This document shows positions 34,349 through 42,111 of a DNA stretch of 64,000 bases, piece by piece; within the stretch, counting starts at the first letter, position 1; each line of letters starts with the position of its first letter. This DNA is from Roseburia hominis A2-183 (lineage in GTDB: Bacteria; Bacillota; Clostridia; Lachnospirales; Lachnospiraceae): positions 3,224,001 through 3,288,000 of the forward strand of contig NC_015977.1 of assembly GCF_000225345.1 (NCBI RefSeq), in the 5' to 3' direction. A model generated the notes under the pieces. That model was not told where the DNA came from. It made no database searches and saw nothing but the letters and a program-made list of their open reading frames with translations. The position numbers and the translations under genes were made by a program.

Positions 34349-34463
34349 ATTGGTTGAATTTGACCCTATTTAACCAATCATAACCCCTATTATATAGCAG
34401 TTTGAGTACTAATTGGTTTAATAATCGGTTTAAACAAAGAGATCTAACCAATCTTAAACCGAT
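34349..34463. repeat. Cluster of six AACCRAT/ATYGGTT motifs
   Basis: Motifs at 34349, 34412 and 34424 (ATYGGTT) and at 34372, 34446 and 34457 (AACCRAT). The inner four form a dyad (ATTGGTT-ATCGGTT, then AACCAAT-AACCGAT) with 11-12 base steps, i.e. one helical turn. Such iterons are typical of partition sites, origins or recombinase arm sites. The neighbouring truncated parM makes a partition site the first guess. Confidence 0.55.
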
Positions 34464-34469
34464 TAATCT

Positions 34470-34688
34470 TTAATATATTTTATCAACCTCAGATTCATAC
34501 ACCGATTCAGTCTGAGTATCAAATAGCACCCACTCCACCAGATCAAAACAATCCGGATTATCCTGCAAGAACCTATTTACTGTATGTACTGCAATCTTTG
34601 CTGCCAACTCAACCGGAAAACTAAATACTCCCGTTGATATAGAAGGAAATGCAATAGACCTGATTCCATTATCCATTGCTAGCTTCAT
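34470..34688 (-). pseudogene. C-terminal fragment of a macro-domain protein
   Basis: 72 codons containing GIRSIAFPSISTGVFSFPVE, the phosphate-loop half of a macro domain (binds or hydrolyses ADP-ribose), and the following helix AAKIAVHTVNRFL. The N-terminal half of the domain (the GDIT-type block) is missing: the sequence changes to parM DNA at about 34688. Confidence 0.75.
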
Positions 34689-35365
34689 AGAATTAAAATA
34701 ACAGTTGTATCCTTTACTTCCTGCCTTACAGTTCCGACCTTGTAAAACTTTTCTTCATACTCAAGTACATCACCGAAAAGTGCCGGAGTAGTTGTAATCT
34801 CCTTTACACCTGTGACAAATACCTGAGAGATTGTTTTCATCATTGACCATCCATGATCAATGCCGATTACTTCTAACTTATTATTCATGTGTTTTGCACA
34901 TCCTTTCTTCTTAAATAGCCACTTGAACATCTCTTTCAAAGGTCTTACAGGTTGTCTGAATTGCTCCATATAATTATCAAATATTTCTAAATTAATTAGC
35001 ACAGCCCCCCCTGTTCCCTCATTTATTTTATATGTTGCACCTGCTGCTCTAGCCAACTCGATAAATCTATGTCTGCCAATACTGTATATAATTGAAGCTT
35101 CTCCAATTTTCGCAAACTTTTTGATTATCTGCTTATTTGTTCCCGGCACTTTATATATGTGTTTCATAAACTCATCAAACCTTTCCTTTTTTACCAAATA
35201 AATACGGGCAAGCTTATATAAAGAACTTGCAGCCTTAGCTATATATTCAGTTTCTTCAACACTAAATCCATATTCATAAGCCACCTCTTCGACCTTTATG
35301 TATCTTTTTATTACCTCCCCACCATGAAGATAAGCCCTAACATCTGGCTGTAATTGTGTTACCAT
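34685..35365 (-). pseudogene. DUF6462-type protein running in frame into a truncated ParM
   Basis: Residues 1-145 contain two tandem Xis-like HTH units (EEVAYEYGFSVEETEYIAKA..YLVKKERFDEFM and KIGEASIIYSIGRHRFIELA..VLINLEIFDNYM), the second being DUF6462-like. After a basic linker the frame continues MNNKLEVIGIDHGWSMMKT, the N-terminus of an actin-like plasmid-segregation ATPase (ParM/StbA), which stops after about 67 residues at the macro-domain junction. Either the two genes are fused or the ParM ATG at 34888 is a separate start in the same frame. The ParM part is certainly truncated. Confidence 0.6.
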
Positions 35366-35374
35366 CCTTTTCAC

Positions 35375-35602
35375 CTACTTATAAAATTCATCATCAACTA
35401 TATGGAATGTCTCAAGGTACTCATCAAATATTTTTAAATTCACAAGTACTAACTGACCTAACTTATAGATTGCTTTGGCATCCTTAGCCATTTGCATAAA
35501 CTTTGATACGCCCATATGATACATTTCTGCTCCTTCGCTATATCTTACAAACTTTGTATTACCATTCTTCTTAAATTCCTGATATGCCTTTGTGTGTTCC
35601 AT
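35375..35602 (-). CDS. DUF6462-family Xis-like DNA-binding protein
   Basis: A 75-aa protein (FVRYSEGAEMYHMGVSKFMQ..KAIYKLGQLVLVNLKIFDEY), the short excisionase-like HTH family common next to integrases and partition genes of Clostridial elements. The start at 35602 has AAAGGAG 6 bases upstream. The next gene begins directly after its stop. A close relative lies at 37.6-37.8 kb. Confidence 0.75.
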   Translation of the reverse strand: MEHTKAYQEFKKNGNTKFVRYSEGAEMYHMGVSKFMQMAKDAKAIYKLGQLVLVNLKIFDEYLETFHIVDDEFYK

Positions 35603-35645
35603 GCTATTCTCCTTTCGGTATTTCAATTGTTCCTATAACGCAAAA

Positions 35646-35683
35646 AGAGGACATCTTCTAAATTTCTTTAGAAAATGTCCTCT
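35646..35683 (-). terminator. Strong terminator downstream of the integrase gene
   Basis: AGAGGACAT/ATGTCCTCT arms extended by TTCTAAA/TTTAGAA, followed leftward by TTTTTG. It stops leftward transcription from the integrase before the DUF6462 gene. Confidence 0.8.
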
Positions 35684-35720
35684 AAGTAATACAATCTTTA
35701 ATTTTTCAGACTAAGCAATC

Positions 35721-35810
35721 TGTACTAACCTGTACTAATCTTTTTTGACTATGCCAAAAATTGGTCAAATCTTGGTCAAAACCCCTTGACCAACTATATA
35801 TTTTAGTACA
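35721..35810. promoter_or_regulatory. Probable integrase arm-binding repeats (att region)
   Basis: TGTACTAA at 35721 and 35731 (10 bases apart) with its inverse TTAGTACA at 35803, and GGTCAA at 35763 and 35774 (11 apart) with its inverse TTGACC at 35786. Sets of spaced direct repeats with an inverted partner, 250 bases from the integrase stop, are what Tn916-type integrases and Xis bind at the element end. The core site itself is not identified; 35811-36059 shows no gene. Confidence 0.55.
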
Positions 35811-36059
35811 TCCAAGTGCTGAAACCCTTGATTTTCCTGCATTCTTACTTATCAATAGACTTCATTGTCGGGAATATAACCGAAGCTAATCCACCACAGT
35901 CCAAATAAGTTGATAAACGCTTTTTTACACGATTTTCATTATATATCGCCAGTCCATATTTGTCCACCAAAATCCAACAAACTAATGTCATTTTGATGTA
36001 TTCTGACTTTTTTGATGTCAGGTTTGTCTTGGAAATCGTCCCCTTGCAAGGACTTCTTC

Positions 36060-37292
36060 CTAAAATATATCACTATTATTTTCCAGAGCTTTAATTGCTT
36101 CCTTTTTCTTCACATCTGTTGCTTCCGCATAAATATCCATCGTTGTTTCAATATTTGCATGACCCATAATACTTTGAATCACTTTCAGATTTCTTTCATT
36201 TTCACAAAATCTGGTGCAAAATGTGTGTCGGATATGATGACACGAAAAATGAGGAATCAATACCGGGCGTCTGCTCTCCCGTTTTGCCTTAATAATTTCT
36301 TCGGCATTGTAGGCTTCGTAAATTCTTTTGATTGCACTGTTGATTACGCTGGGTTTATGGATAATTCCGTCTTTATTGCAAAAGATAAACCCACTCATAC
36401 CATCAACCACTTGCACATTAAAACCGGTTTCTTTCTGTGCTTCGTATTCATCCTTAAATGCCTGTTCTACAGCCTGCATCATCGGAATAGTACGAATCCC
36501 GGCTTCTGTCTTTGGCGAAGAAATATGAAATTCACTCTTTCCATTCTCCATTACTCGATAGATAGCCGCATGGTTTATACTAATGGTTTTATTCTCATAA
36601 TCCAAATCTTCCCAACGCAGCCCTATCATTTCTCCTATGCGACATCCCGTTCCAAAAAGTGCTGTAAACAGTGGCAACCAATGGCAATACACAGGACTGT
36701 TCGATACATAGTTCAAAAATGCTCTCTGCTGTTCCAATGTAAGTGCGTGTCTTATGCCCTTATTCTTTCCATTCGCCTTTTTGATTTCTGCCATTACACC
36801 GCTTGCCGGATTATTGCGTATCACATTGTCCCTAACTGCCATCTGAAAGGTTGGGTGCAGAATCGTATGAATATTATCCAATGTATTCGCCTGTAACCCC
36901 AATATGTTCATCAACGAACAATAAAAGAATTTCACATCAGAATACTTTATATCATTGATGATTCTTTTTCCAAAAGTATCTCTGACAAAACGGTTATACA
37001 TATACTTATAATTTACCCGTGTGTGTTCTTTCAAATCATACTTCGTTGAAATATACCTGTCAAATGCATAGTTCAAAGTTGTCTTTCCACTGCAATAGCT
37101 TTCAAGACCGTCCAACTGATTGCGAACAAGTTCTTTTTCCTTTTCCCTTAACTCCAACAGGTCATTTGAATAAACGACCCGCCTTTTACCTGTCGAATCG
37201 GTGTACTGGTAGATATACCTTCCGTCGTTTTTCCTCTGACTTTCGCCTTTCCTTAATACTCTGCCTTTTGAATCTTTTCTCGACATTGACAT
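36060..37292 (-). CDS. int: Tyrosine site-specific integrase (Tn916 type)
   Basis: About 410 aa. The N-terminal arm-binding domain reads GKRRVVYSNDLLELREKEKE; a SAM-like core-binding domain follows. The catalytic domain has Arg in GTGCRIGEMIGLRWEDL, HHIRHTFCTRFC (HxxR), GHANIETT and the nucleophile in TMDIYAEAT, so it is complete. It should integrate and, with Xis, excise the element. The start at 37292 has GGAAGGTGG upstream and follows the RHH gene; longer starts run into that gene. Confidence 0.92.
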   Translation of the reverse strand: MSMSRKDSKGRVLRKGESQRKNDGRYIYQYTDSTGKRRVVYSNDLLELREKEKELVRNQLDGLESYCSGKTTLNYAFDRYISTKYDLKEHTRVNYKYMYNRFVRDTFGKRIINDIKYSDVKFFYCSLMNILGLQANTLDNIHTILHPTFQMAVRDNVIRNNPASGVMAEIKKANGKNKGIRHALTLEQQRAFLNYVSNSPVYCHWLPLFTALFGTGCRIGEMIGLRWEDLDYENKTISINHAAIYRVMENGKSEFHISSPKTEAGIRTIPMMQAVEQAFKDEYEAQKETGFNVQVVDGMSGFIFCNKDGIIHKPSVINSAIKRIYEAYNAEEIIKAKRESRRPVLIPHFSCHHIRHTFCTRFCENERNLKVIQSIMGHANIETTMDIYAEATDVKKKEAIKALENNSDIF

Positions 37293-37338
37293 TATGTACC
37301 ACCTTCCTCTCAATATAAGAAAGAGGTCACAAATGCCA

Positions 37339-37521
37339 TTACTCATTCTCGGTATTATCCTGCTCTTGCAGCTTTCTAAATCCTTGAACAAGCGTCTGTG
37401 TTATGGTCAGATCATGAGAGCTGGCATACTCTGTTATATCTGTATGCTCATCTTTTGTAAGACGGATGAATACACCTTCACTTCTCGGATTTTCTAACTT
37501 AGGTCTACCCATTCTTGCCAT
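37339..37521 (-). CDS. Ribbon-helix-helix (CopG/Arc-like) protein
   Basis: 60 aa: GRPKLENPRSEGVFIRLTKD with a short strand (EGVFIRLT) and two helices, as in CopG-type repressors. AGGTG is 7 bases before the ATG. It is immediately upstream of int and probably regulates recombination genes or copy control. Confidence 0.75.
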   Translation of the reverse strand: MARMGRPKLENPRSEGVFIRLTKDEHTDITEYASSHDLTITQTLVQGFRKLQEQDNTENE

Positions 37522-37628
37522 CCGTCAACACCTGCCTTTCATAACCTGACTTCATTTTACTACTTGTATATCAAAAAGTCAAATACTTTTTGATATACAA
37601 TAATTCGTTTTCCTCTTTCTTATCATGT

Positions 37629-37811
37629 CTACGCCCGAAAAGATTCCAAATACTCCTCAAAAATCTTCACGTTTACCAATGTGATACGGTTAATTTTATA
37701 AACAGCACGAGCATCCTGTGCCAATTTCATAAAGCTGTGTTTACTCATAGAATACCTCTCCGCACCCTCGTCATACCTTATAAAATTTTTTGTGTTCACT
37801 TTTGCCTGCAT
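37629..37811 (-). CDS. Xis-like DUF6462 protein
   Basis: 60 aa: NFIRYDEGAERYSMSKHSFM, KLAQDARAVYKINRITLVNV, KIFEEYLESFRA, a winged-helix excisionase-like fold. GGTAGGTGG is 4 bases before the ATG. Its place before the RHH and integrase genes suggests it is the recombination directionality factor. Confidence 0.75.
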   Translation of the reverse strand: MQAKVNTKNFIRYDEGAERYSMSKHSFMKLAQDARAVYKINRITLVNVKIFEEYLESFRA

Positions 37812-38352
37812 TCTTCCACCTACCTTTTCAAAGTGTGTTCTTTTTCTCTTGCTATGGTTATGGCATATCTGCCAATAAAAACATACTTAACAAACAAATA
37901 TGCTTTTATTGGAAGATATTAAAAAATCCGTACAGGTAGCAGCTCATTACACTACCCACATCGGTATCGCACCGTCATCTTATCTGACCGGACTAAGCCG
38001 GAAGTATCATTATCAAAAATATGTATCAACGCCTCCGTGTAACTGCTACACATTTATGCCGGATATTTCTCGCTCCACACCTTAACTTCAATATCTGCTT
38101 TCAATATTCCTTCGTATCCACCTCTGCCAAAGGCAAAAGCAGGTGTCTTATGGCGTATCCTCAAAGCGGCTCCACATATTCCACACGTCCTGTACGCATT
38201 GGTTTATGAAATTGTCAAGGTACAATCGCAGACATCGTCTGCATTTTGGATAAAATCAAAGCTGAAATTGTCAGCCTAAAAAGCACATAAGCACACTTCC
38301 GTCTGCTATGAACGGTTCTGTAAAAATTATGTGCTTTATCAGAATGACAAGA
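37812..38352. other. Gene-free stretch
   Basis: No coding region, clear hairpin terminator or repeat that I can support. Short open frames on both strands lack ribosome sites and recognisable motifs. It separates the recombination module from the HTH regulator and may be decayed DNA. Confidence 0.4.
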
Positions 38353-38682
38353 TCAAAGTTGTAATTTATCCGGTCCATATTTTCTTAGGACTTGAAATAA
38401 AACTTTTTTATGTATGCCCTCCGTCCAATCATATAATTCATGCAAGGCAGCTACTTCCATAGGTGTCAGCGAATTGGCATAAGGCTTGTAATCCTCTCTT
38501 ATAAAAATTCCTCCGTTCTCTCCCTGTTTTGTATAAATCGGATAAACCGGAGTTAAAGCCTGAATATCATACTGTATCGTGCGAATGGAAACGCCAAATT
38601 CCTGTGCCAATTCATTCGCTGTTGTATGTCGTCTGATAATAAGAATATTGATTATTTCCGTTCTACGATGTACGGTATTCAT
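38353..38682 (-). CDS. DeoR/WYL-type HTH regulator (short)
   Basis: 109 aa. The N-terminus is an HTH_11 domain (RRTEIINILIIRRHTTANEL, AQEFGVSIRTIQYDIQALTP) with a wing (GENGGIFIREDY). No WYL or sugar-sensing domain follows, only a short helical tail. GGGGGTG precedes the ATG. It is divergent from the mob region and may control transfer. Confidence 0.75.
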   Translation of the reverse strand: MNTVHRRTEIINILIIRRHTTANELAQEFGVSIRTIQYDIQALTPVYPIYTKQGENGGIFIREDYKPYANSLTPMEVAALHELYDWTEGIHKKVLFQVLRKYGPDKLQL

Positions 38683-38967
38683 GCTTCACCCCCTCTCTTC
38701 TGGTTTTCCAATTCTAATTTTAAATGCAGAATATGCAGTATCTTTGCTTATTCCCCTAAATTTCTCTGTAAATCTTTTATCTCTCTCCAGCCATTGACTT
38801 TCCCCTTTCCCATTGATAAAATCATTATGGATAGAATCAAAAATCATAAAAAGTCACACAAACTGCTATGGAGTTTTTACGGGCAATCAATGCCCTTATG
38901 AACCGTGGCAGTTTTTTTATTGCTTCTGCCCAACTGCAAAGTCGAATTATCAACGCTATCCATAACA

Positions 38968-39164
38968 AGGGCGGTAACGCCCTACTGTGTTGCAAACCGC
39001 TCGCCTATACTCACGCAACACGCAAATTCCCTACGGGTAATTTGCAGAAGAATAGCAAGCACTGCCTGTGTTCCCTCACAGGCACCATTTCCGCAAATTT
39101 CTACCAAGTGAAAACTTGCAGAAATTGGCTTGCATGGGGCATATCCCCCTGTCCCCCTAAAAGC
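38968..39164 (+). other. Candidate origin of transfer (oriT)
   Basis: A gene-free region directly before mobC with three inverted repeats: AGGGCGGTAACGCCCT (38968-38983), GCAAATT/AATTTGC with an inner CCC/GGG (39022-39045), and GCCTGTG/CACAGGC (39064-39083). They are followed by the C-rich ATATCCCCCTGTCCCCCTAA (39141-39160), which resembles nic regions of Clostridial mobilizable elements. The nicking site itself is not determined. Confidence 0.65.
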
Positions 39165-39233
39165 AAAAAACAACCGCCGGCTACGGCATATTTGAAAATC
39201 TTTTATACAAATAAGGAAAGGACTGATACTGCA

Positions 39234-39575
39234 ATGGCAAACCGAGAAAGACAAAATGAACTTAAAATCTATCTCAGCGATGACGAGCAATACATCTTAG
39301 ATCAGAAATGGAAAGCCTCCGGCATGAAGAGCAAATCCGCATTTATTCGGCATCTGATTTTGTATGGCTATGTCTACGATGTAAACTACGAACACCTGCG
39401 GGAATACAACACCACGCTCGCCCGTATCGGCAATAATCTGAACCAGATTGCCAAGCGGATGAATGCTACTGGCAATGTCTATAAAGCCGATGTAAACGAA
39501 GTAAAGGAGCTGATGAAACAGGTATGGCAATCACAAAAATCCATGCTATCCAGGCAACCGTCCATAAGGCAGTAA
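39234..39575 (+). CDS. mobC: MobC-like relaxosome protein
   Basis: 113 aa, basic RHH-type N-terminus (RERQNELKIYLSDDEQYILD, KSAFIRHLILYG) and the MobC signature ARIGNNLNQIAKRMNATGNV. It helps the relaxase bind and melt oriT. AAGGAAAGG lies upstream of the ATG at 39234. The gene overlaps mobA by about 52 bases. Confidence 0.88.
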   Translation: MANRERQNELKIYLSDDEQYILDQKWKASGMKSKSAFIRHLILYGYVYDVNYEHLREYNTTLARIGNNLNQIAKRMNATGNVYKADVNEVKELMKQVWQSQKSMLSRQPSIRQ

Positions 39576-40927
39576 ACTATATCTGTAATTCCCAAAAAAC
39601 AGATGAAAGTAGTCTCATTTCTTCCTTCGGATGCAGTCCTGAAACCGCTGCCTTTGACTTCAAATTTGCTCTGTCAAAAACAAATCAGGCAGACCCCAAC
39701 AAAGCCTTTCATCTGATACAGGCTTTCGCTCCGGGAGAGGTATCTTATAAGGAAGCACATCAGATCGGTGTGGAGCTTGCCGACAAGCTGTTAGAGGGGA
39801 AATTTTCTTATATCGTTTCCACTCATATTGATAAAGGTCACGTTCACAACCACATCATTTTCTGTGCCGCAGATAATGTGAATCACGAAAAATATCATGA
39901 CTGTAAACAGACCTACTACCACATTCGCCGCCTGAATGATGAGCTGTGTTCCAAGCATCAGTTATCCGTCATTTCTCCCACAAACCAGCGTGGTAAAAGT
40001 TATAAAGAATGGACATCCGGCAGAAATGGCACCTCGTGGAAAATCAAGCTCAAGCAGGACATTGATGAAGCAATTCAAAACGCTGATACATATGAACAGT
40101 GCATGGAGCTGATACGGGCAAAAGGTTATGAAATCAAAGGCGAAACCATTGGAGAAAACGCCTTAAAGTACATTTCCTTCCGCCCCCTTGACCGGGAGCA
40201 TTTTGTCCGTGGCAGCTTAAAGTCTTTGGGTGCAGAATACACCAAAGAACGGATTAAGGAACGGGTAGAAACAAAGGCTTTAGCACAGACACAAAAACGT
40301 GTCCCATTCCCTGCCCGAAAAAAACCTCTTATCAAGGATTATTCTTCCCGAACGCTCATTGACACCTCGGAAGAAAAGTTCACGCAAAGCCCCGGTCTGC
40401 AGCATTGGGCAGCGATTGAAAATCTCAAAATCGCTGCCAGCAGTTACAGTAAAGCAGGTTCTATCATCGAGCTTGAAAAACAGATTGAAAGTAAGTCTGT
40501 TCTTGCAAAAACCGCACGGAACAGTCTTGTGGAAACAGAACGTCAGCTAAAGGATTTAGGACAGATATTGAAATACGCTGAACAATATCAGAGCAATCAT
40601 ATCTATCACATCCGTTACCGGAAATCGAAAGACCCTGACGCTTATCTCCGCCACCATGAAACAGAACTCCTGCTCCATGACGGTGCAGAAAATATGCTGA
40701 AACGCTTTGGAATCAGCTTAAAACATTTTGATATTGATAAGTTTCGTAATGATTACAATGCTCTGTATGCCAAGAAAGAAGCCTTGCAGAAAACCTATAA
40801 ATCTGCTGAAAAAGACATACAGGCTCTCAACCGAAAACTGGATAATCTGAACCAGTATCTTGACCGGACTCCGGGACAGGAACAGACCACAAACCGCAAA
40901 CCGGAAAAAGACTTTACAACGCTCTGA
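39524..40927 (+). CDS. mobA: MobA-type relaxase (MOBP-like)
   Basis: 467 aa. The relaxase domain fills residues 1-250. Candidate nucleophile Tyr19 is in HKAVNYICN, and the metal-binding His triad is in STHIDKGHVHNHIIF (His101, 106, 108, 110). The C-terminal half is helical coiled coil. It nicks oriT and leads the DNA strand into the recipient. It is intact, so the element is probably at least mobilizable. Confidence 0.92.
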   Translation: MAITKIHAIQATVHKAVNYICNSQKTDESSLISSFGCSPETAAFDFKFALSKTNQADPNKAFHLIQAFAPGEVSYKEAHQIGVELADKLLEGKFSYIVSTHIDKGHVHNHIIFCAADNVNHEKYHDCKQTYYHIRRLNDELCSKHQLSVISPTNQRGKSYKEWTSGRNGTSWKIKLKQDIDEAIQNADTYEQCMELIRAKGYEIKGETIGENALKYISFRPLDREHFVRGSLKSLGAEYTKERIKERVETKALAQTQKRVPFPARKKPLIKDYSSRTLIDTSEEKFTQSPGLQHWAAIENLKIAASSYSKAGSIIELEKQIESKSVLAKTARNSLVETERQLKDLGQILKYAEQYQSNHIYHIRYRKSKDPDAYLRHHETELLLHDGAENMLKRFGISLKHFDIDKFRNDYNALYAKKEALQKTYKSAEKDIQALNRKLDNLNQYLDRTPGQEQTTNRKPEKDFTTL

Positions 40928-40940
40928 TTTCCCCACAAAA

Positions 40941-40985
40941 AAGGTGTATCGCGTTGAAGTTTTATACTTCTTTGCGATACACCTT
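40941..40985 (+). terminator. Terminator after mobA
   Basis: A 12-bp perfect stem AAGGTGTATCGC/GCGATACACCTT with an inner GAAGT/ACTTC pairing, 13 bases after the mobA stop. Confidence 0.75.
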
Positions 40986-41144
40986 AGTGTGTAATATGCT
41001 GCTATCTCAAAACTTTTCACTATTCTTTTTCTATGTATTTTCACATACTTTACATCCATGTATTACACTCCATATCTACACTGTATTCTATTGCAATTCA
41101 CTCGTTTTAATAGGTATTGTAAACTACTATCGAGGTGAATTATA

Positions 41145-41492
41145 ATGCATGACATAAAACAAATTCTTGCCATTGCAGTGCGTGAAGCCCGTACCGAACT
41201 CGGACTTTCACAAGAAAAGCTGGCTGAAACTCTTAATATGGATACCCGCACCATACTAAATATTGAAGCCGGACGTGGTAACCCCAAATATGATAAGCTG
41301 TATCCTTTGATTACATATCTGAAGATACCCGCCGATAAGATTTTCTACCCAGCCAACGCAAACCAACAGCCAAATCTCCAAAAACTCCTGACCCTGCTGA
41401 ATGACTGCACGGAACAGGAGGCTGCGGATTTATTGCCTATGGTTCGTTATCTGCTTGATCTGCTGCACAAGCAAGACCATCCAACTCTGTAA
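41145..41492 (+). CDS. XRE-family HTH regulator
   Basis: 115 aa with an HTH_3 domain (LGLSQEKLAETLNMDTRTIL, NIEAGRGNPKYDKLYPLITY) and a short helical C-terminus. GAGGTG precedes the ATG. It lies between the mob module and the bla cargo and may govern element genes. Confidence 0.85.
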   Translation: MHDIKQILAIAVREARTELGLSQEKLAETLNMDTRTILNIEAGRGNPKYDKLYPLITYLKIPADKIFYPANANQQPNLQKLLTLLNDCTEQEAADLLPMVRYLLDLLHKQDHPTL

Positions 41493-41591
41493 GAATGCCA
41501 ATAGACTCCTTGTGACTCTATTGGTTTTCTTATTTTCAAAGCACTTTATTTACAATTTCAATCATCCTGATTCCACTCCTTTTTTAAATTC

Positions 41592-41703
41592 TTACTTATG
41601 TAATATTTGAATTATTACATAAGTAAGATTTCAAGTCAATCTATTTTCTCTTAAATTGACAACTACACAAATAACATCTATAATATTTTTATTACAGCCG
41701 TAA
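41592..41703 (+). promoter_or_regulatory. blaI promoter with three BlaI-type operators
   Basis: Consensus promoter TTGACA (41656-41661), 17 bases, TATAAT (41679-41684). Operators TTAC-N4-GTAA: TTACTTATGTAA (41592-41603) and TTACATAAGTAA (41615-41626), together forming a 15-bp-arm dyad, and TTACAGCCGTAA (41692-41703) just after the -10. BlaI/MecI dimers bind TACA/TGTA-type dyads of this kind, so the unit is probably self-repressed. Confidence 0.8.
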
Positions 41704-41723
41704 GATTTAAGGAGGGATTTGAA

Positions 41724-42110
41724 ATGAGCGATTTACCACAGATTTCTGAAGCTGAATTTGAAGTTATGAAAATCGTATGGAAACATGCGCCGATCAGCAC
41801 CAATGAAATAACTGATAAATTATTACAGACTACGAACTGGAGTCCAAAAACAATACAAACTCTAATTAAACGTCTAGTGAACAAGGGCGTTCTGACTTAT
41901 GAAAAACAAAGTCGGGTGTTTGTTTACACTCCAGTTGTGAAAGAAAGTGAATACATCGGTCAGGAAAGTAACTCTTTTCTAGAACGATACTACGATGGAG
42001 ACATCACTGCCATGCTGTCTGCATATATAGAAAATGACAGACTGTCCGAAACGGAAATAGACACTCTCCGCTCTCTTCTTTCCAAGAGGTCAAAAAAAGG
42101 AGGTAATTAA
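41724..42110 (+). CDS. blaI: BlaI/MecI-family repressor
   Basis: 128 aa. Winged helix ISEAEFEVMKIVWKHAPIST, NEITDKLLQTTNWSPKTIQT, LIKRLVNKGVLTYEK, followed by the dimerisation and proteolysis region as in BlaI/MecI. It represses beta-lactam resistance genes until cleaved after BlaR1 signalling. AAGGAGG precedes the ATG, and the blaR1 ATG follows its stop by one base. Confidence 0.93.
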   Translation: MSDLPQISEAEFEVMKIVWKHAPISTNEITDKLLQTTNWSPKTIQTLIKRLVNKGVLTYEKQSRVFVYTPVVKESEYIGQESNSFLERYYDGDITAMLSAYIENDRLSETEIDTLRSLLSKRSKKGGN

Positions 42111-42111
42111 C

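Noticed and set aside
34349..34463. Possible CRISPR-like repeat array
   Set aside because: Repeats are only 7 bases, occur in both orientations and have no regular spacers; an iteron-type site fits better.
37812..38352. Short open frames on both strands between the Xis-like gene and the HTH regulator
   Set aside because: No ribosome site, no family motif and no consistent frame; treated as gene-free.
38868..39233. Open frame extending mobC upstream to a total of 235 codons
   Set aside because: The extra 122 codons cover the oriT hairpins, have no MobC similarity and use an odd composition; the ATG at 39234 with its ribosome site gives the normal MobC length.
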